From contig NZ_JAKKIE010000023.1 in the NCBI RefSeq assembly GCF_021742065.1, forward strand, positions 1 through 62,062: 62,062 nt of DNA, written 5' to 3'. This DNA comes from Rhizorhapis sp. SPR117 (lineage in GTDB: Bacteria; Pseudomonadota; Alphaproteobacteria; Sphingomonadales; Sphingomonadaceae). The notes under the pieces were generated by a model. It saw only the letters and a list, made by a program, of their open reading frames with translations, was not told the DNA's origin and searched no databases. Below are positions 56,629-62,062 of the stretch, piece by piece; the stretch's first letter is position 1; the number at the start of each line of letters is the position of its first letter. Position numbers and translations under genes: made by a program.

Positions 56629-57185
56629 ACCAAGAAGGCATTGGTTTAGGTAAATTCTCCGTCCGGTTCATCGAGTTCATGCTCTTCTGGAATCACTGCG
56701 AGTTGTCAGCACGACAAATCTTGCAGTTGCTCCTTGGTGAAGGCGAAACTGCGATGGCTGTTGCCGCTGAAATCAAAAACCAGCCTCTCTGTGACGCTTT
56801 GCGCGCGGCGGGGCGCGACAAGAAATTTTCGCACATCCGACAGCACATCGATCATTTCGTGACGGGCTATCGGGTCATGGTGGATTATCGGAACTATTAC
56901 GTTCACGGCATTTTCGGAGTGAAGGCAGGCGTAGGCGGCTTGCTCTCATTGAGTGGCAAGGGCGGGCGGTTAAAATACCATCAGGATACCCTCACGATTG
57001 AAAAGCTGGCGGAAATGTCGTCGCATCTCCACATGCTCATGGCCTACGGCGCGGCGCTCCAGAAGGAATTAGGGGCGCAAGGCGATGGCATTGAGAGCCT
57101 TGTCAGCACCTATTCAGGCTCTTTGGAAAAACCAAAATGGCCCCCAGAATTGAAGAAACTACCACGCTACATTCAGGAGCCTTAA
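56625..57185 (+). CDS. HEPN-like protein, possible toxin partner of the RHH gene
   Basis: A 186-residue helical protein. DYRNYYVHG (residues 87-95) contains R89-N90-x3-H94, matching the Rx4-6H (RNxxxH) motif of HEPN ribonucleases. It is embedded in a predicted long helix, with a second helical half after a Gly/Ser loop (about 102-115). HEPN domains are metal-free RNases in toxin-antitoxin and abortive infection systems. Translation is coupled to the RHH gene. It is convergent with, and overlaps by 4 bp, the next phage gene. Family unassigned otherwise; the motif match is short, so toxin activity is a hypothesis. Confidence 0.62.
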   Translation: MNQEGIGLGKFSVRFIEFMLFWNHCELSARQILQLLLGEGETAMAVAAEIKNQPLCDALRAAGRDKKFSHIRQHIDHFVTGYRVMVDYRNYYVHGIFGVKAGVGGLLSLSGKGGRLKYHQDTLTIEKLAEMSSHLHMLMAYGAALQKELGAQGDGIESLVSTYSGSLEKPKWPPELKKLPRYIQEP

Positions 57186-57856
57186 GCCGCCGCCTTCTGC
57201 CCGACCTGATCGGGATATTCATGCAGAACCGTGTGTGTGATCCCATCGCGGGTCACGGCAGTAAGAACGATCTCGCCAGCGACGGCGCTGCATCCTTCCG
57301 CGATACCGCCCCAGCCCCCGCATTTGCGGCGCTGAGCCTCCACCATGGGCATGACATCCCGGTGCGGATCGAAGAACGACGGATCGGCCAGATTGACCGG
57401 TCCATCATACACCTCCCCCATCGCCAGGAGCGGCATCAGGACCACCGGGGCAGGATAGAGAACCCAGGGCTTCTTGTCGCTCGGGCCGCCAGAATCAGCC
57501 GTGAAAAAGGTCATTCCCAGCGCCCGCTGGAGCTTGTGCGAATAGAAGCCGATGACGAACCGGGACCACCTTTCCGAATTATCCAACCCTGAAGACGCAT
57601 AAGCGTCCTTCACGATGCCGGGCAGCCGGGCCAGCATTTCAATCTGACTCCAGCCTTTACGATCAGGCCATTTCTGAAGTTCCCGCGCAAGATAGCCGAG
57701 ATGCAGCGAACCCACGGACGCAATCGCAATCGACTGGTCGGCCAGTTCCATGGCCTTGGGATAGAACCCGATAATGGTCCCGTCCTTCCGGAAATAGCCG
57801 GAGTCGGTGGCGATGTAGGCCGCGTCGGGCTGTACGATGAGATTAGCCATCGACAT
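57182..57856 (-). CDS. Hypothetical phage-type protein (possible Ntn-hydrolase-like fold)
   Basis: A 224-residue protein starting MSMANLIVQPDAAYIATDSG. The opening alternation of short strands with AYIATDSGYF and SIAIASVGSL recalls the first strands of proteasome/Ntn-hydrolase folds seen in some phage proteins, but no catalytic residue can be assigned. ATG at 57856 has GGGAG 7 bases upstream and overlaps the upstream gene by 14 bp; ATG 57850 is the alternative. In-frame sequence before this belongs to the upstream gene in another frame. Confidence 0.65.
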   Translation of the reverse strand: MSMANLIVQPDAAYIATDSGYFRKDGTIIGFYPKAMELADQSIAIASVGSLHLGYLARELQKWPDRKGWSQIEMLARLPGIVKDAYASSGLDNSERWSRFVIGFYSHKLQRALGMTFFTADSGGPSDKKPWVLYPAPVVLMPLLAMGEVYDGPVNLADPSFFDPHRDVMPMVEAQRRKCGGWGGIAEGCSAVAGEIVLTAVTRDGITHTVLHEYPDQVGQKAAA

Positions 57857-59192
57857 GACCAAACTCCCTGGACTGGAAATAATCGGGGTGTGCCTGGGCA
57901 GGGAAATAGGCGTATTCCACCCCCGCATCCTCACCCATCGTCCTGACGAAGCCTGAGAAAGCTTCATTGTCGCGAACCCGCAACCTGGACGCAGCAGCGG
58001 CTTCGCCCAACTGGTCGATGATGGCCGCGTCGTTCAGGGCCGCATCGGCCTGACGGATGCGTTGCACCAGCCTTACCGCAGGACGGGACGAAATTGAGAA
58101 GCCTTCACCAGCCCCACGAAGGCCACCGCCCATGCCAGCGCCAGCTATCGCCCCGGCAAAGCCTTGCTCCAGCGCTTCACCAAGATCAAAACCACGTTCC
58201 GTCCCGACCGTGCCACCAGCATATTCAATCCCGGATTGCAGAAATTCGGTCGTCGCCTCACCGGCCGCTGCCTGCCCGACCCGCTTTAATGCCGTCTTTC
58301 CGACGCCCCCAAAGATCGATTGGATACCAAGGCGCTCCAGATAACCGCTCAGGGCCGCAGCAGGCAGCGCCGTGCCCAAATCGCCTATGGTGGCGTCCCC
58401 TCGCGCATCATTCTCGGCGCGGTCCTGTGCGATGTTACCAGCCTGGCCAATGACGTAGAGCGGAAGGGAAAGGCCAGCCACGGCCATGCCTGGGAGGGAA
58501 CCAACCCCTTGATCGAGAACAAAGCCGCCAACAGCGCCTACGCTTCTGCGGTCCTTCACATCCTGCCAGGTGGTTTCCCCAGCAATATCAGTTGACGAGG
58601 CCCCACGGAAGATGCGCGCACGCGCCCGAGACGCCGCCGCGTCTGTCTGTGCGCGCCTGCGGTTCTCTTCACTGGTCCACGGGAGGGGATTATCTGCGGA
58701 CCATTCCTGCAACGCGGACCGTGCCCGCGCAGCACCGTGATCCGCGATATAGACGCCGCGCTTGAACATATCCCCCATTCGATCAAAGAAACCACTGCCG
58801 GTAAGGAAGTCCACTTTGTCGGCTTCCACTTTGCGCCGCATGGCAGCACCTATCTTGCCCAGGCTGTCATAATCATCCGCAGCCGCCGCCAGATTGCGCG
58901 GGTCCGCCGACCATTTGCCGATAGCGGGGTATTGCCGTATCAACTCTTGGTTTTTCCTGATGGCCTCTTGCTGTTCAAAGGTTTGTAATTGCCCTTCGAC
59001 AATCTGCGCCGGAACGCCAAACTGCCGCGACAGCGTGTTTGCACGCGCTGTCTTTTCCGGGTCAGCGGATTGCCTTAGTTGGACCGAAGTGCGCGCGGCC
59101 CTATCCTCGGCCCATAGGCTGTCAAGCGGGTCGCCGTCAGGCTGCTCCGGTTCCGGGCCTTCATAGCGGTATTTCGAGACAAGATCAGTCAT
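57843..59192 (-). CDS. Phage internal or structural-type protein, probably C-terminally short
   Basis: A 449-residue protein: charged, Ala/Arg-rich helical N-terminal half, then Gly/Ala-rich segments (around 220-270 and 335-360, for example AIAGAGMGGGLRGAGEG), a pattern common in large phage internal virion or DNA-ejection proteins. Those are often over 1000 residues, so this may be a truncated remnant; the last 30 residues (YAYFPAQAHPDYF) look like the start of a further domain. It overlaps its neighbours at both ends, in phage fashion. Confidence 0.6.
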   Translation of the reverse strand: MTDLVSKYRYEGPEPEQPDGDPLDSLWAEDRAARTSVQLRQSADPEKTARANTLSRQFGVPAQIVEGQLQTFEQQEAIRKNQELIRQYPAIGKWSADPRNLAAAADDYDSLGKIGAAMRRKVEADKVDFLTGSGFFDRMGDMFKRGVYIADHGAARARSALQEWSADNPLPWTSEENRRRAQTDAAASRARARIFRGASSTDIAGETTWQDVKDRRSVGAVGGFVLDQGVGSLPGMAVAGLSLPLYVIGQAGNIAQDRAENDARGDATIGDLGTALPAAALSGYLERLGIQSIFGGVGKTALKRVGQAAAGEATTEFLQSGIEYAGGTVGTERGFDLGEALEQGFAGAIAGAGMGGGLRGAGEGFSISSRPAVRLVQRIRQADAALNDAAIIDQLGEAAAASRLRVRDNEAFSGFVRTMGEDAGVEYAYFPAQAHPDYFQSREFGHVDG

Positions 59193-59380
59193 TCCGGCAA
59201 CTCCGTCACTTCATCGACCGACAGATGGACCTTGCCATCCTCACCGCGCCAGAGATGGAAGTCCAGATCAGCCACGAGATGGCCCAGGACGCCGAAGGAA
59301 AGGGCGGGAGGAAGACCAATCTTTTCGGCATATGCAGCCAGCTCATCGGCCGTCCCCTCCCATTCAACCTTGCCCGTCAC
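59189..59380 (-). CDS. Small acidic phage hypothetical protein
   Basis: A 63-residue acidic protein (GKVEWEGTADELAAYAEK and so on) without a recognised domain. It overlaps both neighbours by 4 bases (ATGA type), showing it is part of one translationally coupled operon. Confidence 0.6.
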   Translation of the reverse strand: MTGKVEWEGTADELAAYAEKIGLPPALSFGVLGHLVADLDFHLWRGEDGKVHLSVDEVTELPE

Positions 59381-59655
59381 GCCGCCAGCTTCCGATACAG
59401 CGCAATCTTCGCGCCGGTCGAAAGGCGCTCATGCCAGTCGAGAAAGGCGTCAATGTCGCCCTCAGTGTCCAGCGCATCCACCACCCTGAGTAACCGCGCC
59501 TTCACCACAGCATGAAGGCGGCGGGCGTCCTGCCCCCATTCAGCCACGAGAACAGCCCCCTCCGGCAACCCGGCGAAATATGCTACGTCGTCATCATCCG
59601 ACCAGTCCACCGCTGGTCGGCTCGACAACAGTTCATGGATGCAGGCCCTCGCCAC
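59377..59655 (-). CDS. Phage hypothetical protein, downstream half of a frameshifted gene
   Basis: A 92-residue reading frame (WAVDWSDDDDVAYFAG-like acidic centre, C-terminal helix DAFLDWHERLSTGAKIALYRKLAA). Its frame stays open upstream past the listed start, back to about 59705, and reads sensibly there (ITSSFESLPDDVARACIHEL). The frame of the upstream ORF becomes nonsense over the same stretch. It is therefore probably the C-terminal half of the 59999 gene, joined by a -1 shift at a G5 run. Confidence 0.6.
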   Translation of the reverse strand: MARACIHELLSSRPAVDWSDDDDVAYFAGLPEGAVLVAEWGQDARRLHAVVKARLLRVVDALDTEGDIDAFLDWHERLSTGAKIALYRKLAA

Positions 59656-59999
59656 ATCATCAGGCAGGCTCTCGAAGCTGGATGTGATCGCAGCCGATCC
59701 GATGCCCCCATGCCAAGAAGCACGTCAGCGGCCCCGCGCGACGCATCGAGATACGTGTTGTAGCCCGCCGTCGTTCCATGTTCAGCCGCATATTCGGCTG
59801 GGCCAAAGACCTCCAGCACTTCGCCGCCGCCATCATCCCCGGCCGGAGCCGTCACTTCGCCCTTTTGGGTTTGCAATTCGCGATACCGCGCCTGCTTGGC
59901 CTCATCGTTCCAATAGGCCTGCGTGCCCATCTCGCTTTCGATTGCTGCCGACTCGGACAGGATCGAGGGAAGGTTGGCGATGTAGGAAACGTTCCTCAT
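59583..59999 (-). CDS. Phage hypothetical protein, upstream half of a frameshifted gene
   Basis: A 138-residue frame whose first about 97 residues (MRNVSYIANLPSILSESAAI ... ASRGAADVLLGMG) look protein-like, while the last about 40 (DRLRSHPASRACLMMWRGPA and on) look like out-of-frame reading of the downstream gene. The natural product is likely about 208 residues, spanning 59999 to 59377 with a -1 shift near 59704-59711. Function unknown; position fits a phage structural cluster. Confidence 0.6.
   Translation of the reverse strand: MRNVSYIANLPSILSESAAIESEMGTQAYWNDEAKQARYRELQTQKGEVTAPAGDDGGGEVLEVFGPAEYAAEHGTTAGYNTYLDASRGAADVLLGMGASDRLRSHPASRACLMMWRGPASMNCCRADQRWTGRMMTT
59704..59711 (-). other. 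Possible -1 frameshift site ATGGGGGC
   Basis: Read on the minus strand as ATG GGG GCA; a one-base backward slip gives ATG GGG GGC ATC GGA, joining the two halves of the gene. A G5 run could be programmed slippage, a point mutation or a sequencing error in a homopolymer. Confidence 0.5.
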
Positions 60000-60478
60000 T
60001 GCATCACCGGACGCGGCTGTGCGCGCTGCCAGGCTGCAATAGCGATGGACTCCAGACCATGCCCGCGCTCAACAGCGAAGCCGTCAGACTGGCGAATGAC
60101 GCACCATCCCGACCCGGCGCGGTATTCGGCATGGAAGCCGGGCGCTACCGGCGTGTGGGTGGAGCCGATGCCCTTGCGGGTGAAAACCTTGCGGGGACTG
60201 CATTCGACTTCGCCATGACGCACGGCCTCTACGACAAGCTCCATCTCCCAACTTTCATCCGGGGCCAGGACCGTCACAATATCATGCCGCGCGAATTGCC
60301 GGGCAAGCTGCGCGAAGAAATCAGGATAGCGGACATCCTCTTGCGTCGTTCCCAAAGGGGCCTGAAGAAACCAGCGGCGGCGATGCTGTTCTTCCAGCTT
60401 CATGGCATGGCGATCAGCGCGAGGGCGCTTGATCTCGACAGGTGCAGCGGTCTTTTCAGCGGTAGCGGATAGTGTCAT
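59996..60478 (-). CDS. Phage hypothetical protein
   Basis: A 160-residue protein, basic N-terminal third (HAMKLEEQHRRRWFLQAPLG) and mixed alpha/beta remainder; no family recognised. Overlaps neighbours by 4 bases on both sides, consistent with a compact phage operon. Confidence 0.62.
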   Translation of the reverse strand: MTLSATAEKTAAPVEIKRPRADRHAMKLEEQHRRRWFLQAPLGTTQEDVRYPDFFAQLARQFARHDIVTVLAPDESWEMELVVEAVRHGEVECSPRKVFTRKGIGSTHTPVAPGFHAEYRAGSGWCVIRQSDGFAVERGHGLESIAIAAWQRAQPRPVMQ

Positions 60479-60711
60479 GTCAGTTTCCTTGCTTTGACCG
60501 CTGCGACGACATCGCCATAGCGGTCTGAGAGATTCAGGGTCGAGGCGGCATAAATCCCCGCGATCCTGTCGTTGTCTTCAGCGGTGAAGACTTCGACCCC
60601 TAGAGCCGAGGCCTTGGTCCGCAATTCGCCTGCCGCGATCTGTGCAGATCTAAGTGAGAGTTCGAAGTTTCGGATGGCGTTGCTGTATTCGCCGAGAATT
60701 TTAGAGGTCAT
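60475..60711 (-). CDS. Small helical phage protein
   Basis: A 78-residue mostly helical protein (MTSKILGEYSNAIRNFELSL...). ATG at 60711 is preferred over 60741, which would extend into the upstream gene. No family recognised; it overlaps the upstream gene end by 11 bp and the downstream gene by 4. Confidence 0.6.
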   Translation of the reverse strand: MTSKILGEYSNAIRNFELSLRSAQIAAGELRTKASALGVEVFTAEDNDRIAGIYAASTLNLSDRYGDVVAAVKARKLT

Positions 60712-61282
60712 GTTCAGCTTTCCCTTTCGTTGAGGCCGCAACAGCCCGGATTTCAGATTTCGTCTTGTCCCACTCTGGCTTGGGAGGGATGCCGCGCCAG
60801 TAGATATTCCCGAACCTGCCCGGTTCGTGCAGGCGGGCCATCTCAGCTCCCATCGAGCGCGACAGGGCTGAGCGAAGGGCGTACTTGTCCAGGATCATTG
60901 GCCGTCCAATTCCGGCTGCGCGCATATGGACACTCAGTCGCTGGGCGGACGCCAACATGGCCTCAATGGCATCGGCGGCCCCGGAAAACATCTTCTCGAC
61001 CTTGGCGACTGCCTTGAGCAGATCGGCGGCTTCGCTCTCGGCTGCGGTGCGGGATAGCTCGCGAGCGTCCTCCGCCTGAAGCGCAGCGGCCTTGCGGTCA
61101 CGCCGTACCGTCTCAGCCTCCGCAGCGGAGAGGGCCTCCAGTTCATGCCGCAGGGCCGCGATGGGGGCAGGATCGAAGGGCTTGCCATCAAGCACCGCCG
61201 CGCCCTGTTCGGCCTCCAGGTCGGCCAGGAGGGCATTGGCGGACTCGATCCGATCAGCGATGGGGATGGCTTCAGCCTGCAT
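60701..61282 (-). CDS. Coiled-coil phage protein
   Basis: A 193-residue protein with a long Ala/Glu/Leu-rich coiled coil (about 5-125) and a C-terminal basic segment containing FGNIYWRGIPPKPEWDKTKS. ATG at 61282 has AAAGGAAACC upstream. It overlaps the preceding gene by 11 bp. Could be a scaffold-type or portal-associated protein, but no family is evident. Confidence 0.6.
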   Translation of the reverse strand: MQAEAIPIADRIESANALLADLEAEQGAAVLDGKPFDPAPIAALRHELEALSAAEAETVRRDRKAAALQAEDARELSRTAAESEAADLLKAVAKVEKMFSGAADAIEAMLASAQRLSVHMRAAGIGRPMILDKYALRSALSRSMGAEMARLHEPGRFGNIYWRGIPPKPEWDKTKSEIRAVAASTKGKAEHDL

Positions 61283-61784
61283 TGTGGTTTCCTTTGCGTA
61301 GGAGGGCGACATTCTCACCGGCTTCACCGGCTGCAATTCGTTCATCCAGCGCCTGGGTGCCCTGCTTCAGCACGAACGCAAGGCGCTTGGCGATGTCCAG
61401 TTTGCCCGCTCGGGTTGCAAGGTCGAGGTCGGCGTTATCAGCCATCGGCTGGCCTGTGCTGCTATCGACGGAGGCGGCAGGCAGAAGCTTGTCGATCAGT
61501 ATCTTCGCCGCCGCCGCACGCTCCTGAAGGGTAGGGTAGGTGTATTGTGCCTCACTGGGGCCAGCCTGAGGGCCAACGCGGATCTTCACGCCGCGACTGA
61601 TATCGCAAAGCAGTTCCAGCGGCTTGCCTCGCGCAAGGATGACCGAACGCATGTCGGTCGGGATCTTGTTCTTGCCACCGGGCTTGCGTCCCGATCCAGG
61701 CACCTTGCCGCCACCGGGCTTGCGCCCACGCTTCTTTGGCGCTGGCCTCAATTCATCTGTAAGGGCGGGCAGTTTTTCACTCAT
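61272..61784 (-). CDS. Basic phage protein with AT-hook-like motifs, first gene of the block
   Basis: A 170-residue protein. The N-terminus has Lys/Arg/Gly/Pro motifs KKRGRKPGGGKVPGSGRKPG (GRKPG twice, AT-hook-like), then a helical domain with ILARGKPLELLCDISRGVKI and LQERAAAAKILIDKLLP. First genes of phage packaging modules, such as terminase small subunits, often look like this; I cannot confirm it. ATG at 61784 lies 7 bp from a -10 box and lacks a ribosome site, suggesting a leaderless message. Confidence 0.6.
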   Translation of the reverse strand: MSEKLPALTDELRPAPKKRGRKPGGGKVPGSGRKPGGKNKIPTDMRSVILARGKPLELLCDISRGVKIRVGPQAGPSEAQYTYPTLQERAAAAKILIDKLLPAASVDSSTGQPMADNADLDLATRAGKLDIAKRLAFVLKQGTQALDERIAAGEAGENVALLRKGNHNAG

Positions 61785-61791
61785 AATTAGA

Positions 61792-61819
61792 ACCATAGTC
61801 AGAGGGGTATGCAAGTCAA
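61792..61819 (-). promoter_or_regulatory. Promoter of the prophage-like operon
   Basis: On the minus strand TTGACT (61819-61814), 16 bp, TATGGT (61797-61792). The -10 ends 7 bp before the ATG at 61784, so transcription would start at or next to the first codon. Confidence 0.6.
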
Positions 61820-61859
61820 TGCTTTGGAAATCCAAGGATATATCGGTGAATGGCGTTCT

Positions 61860-61877
61860 GTGTCCGCAATATGTCCG
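61860..61877. repeat. Direct repeat GTGTCCGCnnTATGTCCG, right copy
   Basis: Second copy of the 18-mer found at 55876-55893, here 38 bp before the insertion sequence. See the left copy. Confidence 0.5.
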
Positions 61878-61914
61878 CACCGAGAGGGATAGGGGGTGGC
61901 GATGCGCCGCGCTT

Positions 61915-62062
61915 TGTTGATTACCGCTGAGAGTTGACCCGGGAGGGATATAAATTTCCGTCGAGAACTGACCCATGTTTGAACCACCTCCGGACGCAGG
62001 TTTGGAGGCAACATGGAGTGATCGATATGGCATTATTGAGTGTAATCAGACGTTGGCATTTC
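61915..62062 (+). mobile_element. IS21-family insertion sequence, left end (truncated by the window)
   Basis: The end carries two direct copies of a degenerate 20-mer (TTaCCGcTGAGAgTTGACCC from about 61921 and TTTCCGTCGAGAACTGACCC from about 61949), the multiple end repeats typical of IS21 elements. The start of a transposase gene follows. I place the tip at TGTTGATTACC, 61915. It inserted just upstream of the prophage-like operon promoter. Confidence 0.72.
62027..62062 (+). CDS. istA: IS21-family transposase IstA, N-terminal fragment
   Basis: Twelve codons are visible, MALLSVIRRWHF, matching the start of IstA transposases that continue into an HTH (the rest is beyond the window). GGAG at 62015-62018 gives correct ribosome-site spacing to ATG 62027. 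GTG 62018 is an alternative start. Confidence 0.65.
   Translation, partial: MALLSVIRRWHF

Overview
The window reads as a chromosomal segment of an alphaproteobacterium of the Sphingomonadaceae type (Sphingobium, Sphingomonas or a close relative). The evidence is the high-GC codon use, the order mreB-mreC-mreD-mrdA-rodA, a tkt-gap-pgk-class I aldolase-thiE-efp-suhB run, a 13-gene nuoA-N cluster followed by birA-coaX-rnj-DUF1467, and zapA next to 6S RNA. The genus is inferred from gene order and protein style; no search was possible.

Layout. (1) 1-4.4 kb is an accessory island ending at tRNA-Lys. A GHKL/MORC-MutL-like ATPase gene runs off the left edge and follows a small helical protein gene. 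Divergent from these are a small HTH regulator, a C5 cytosine methyltransferase and a convergent Vsr mismatch endonuclease. This resembles the restriction-modification-linked MORC/MutL-like ATPase systems described by comparative genomics. (2) 4.5-10.2 kb is the elongasome operon on the minus strand. (3) 10.3-17.6 kb holds mutL, glpK, an AI-2E family transporter, tRNA-Asp, DUF2842, 5-formyl-THF cyclo-ligase, a CDF metal transporter, 6S RNA and zapA with an upstream coiled-coil gene. (4) 17.7-25.3 kb is central carbon metabolism plus thiE, efp and an inositol-monophosphatase family gene. (5) 25.4-41.0 kb is respiratory complex I, all 13 subunits in order, with one unrecognised extra gene between nuoH and nuoI and large inverted repeats in most gaps. 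(6) 41.0-55.7 kb holds birA, coaX, RNase J, DUF1467, MaoC, ychF, pth, rplY, two TraB/GumN lipoproteins, glyQ, glyS and ppdK. (7) From tRNA-Arg at 55.7 kb to the right edge is a decayed prophage-like block, almost all minus strand. It carries a divergent RHH + HEPN-like cassette, a probable frameshift and the left end of an IS21-family element.

The core region is ordinary housekeeping with two unusual themes. Paired-arm palindromic repeats of at least four sequence families punctuate operons, and one sits in frame inside glyS. Both ends of the window are accessory islands abutting tRNA genes, each with an 11-bp-period tandem repeat close to the tRNA.
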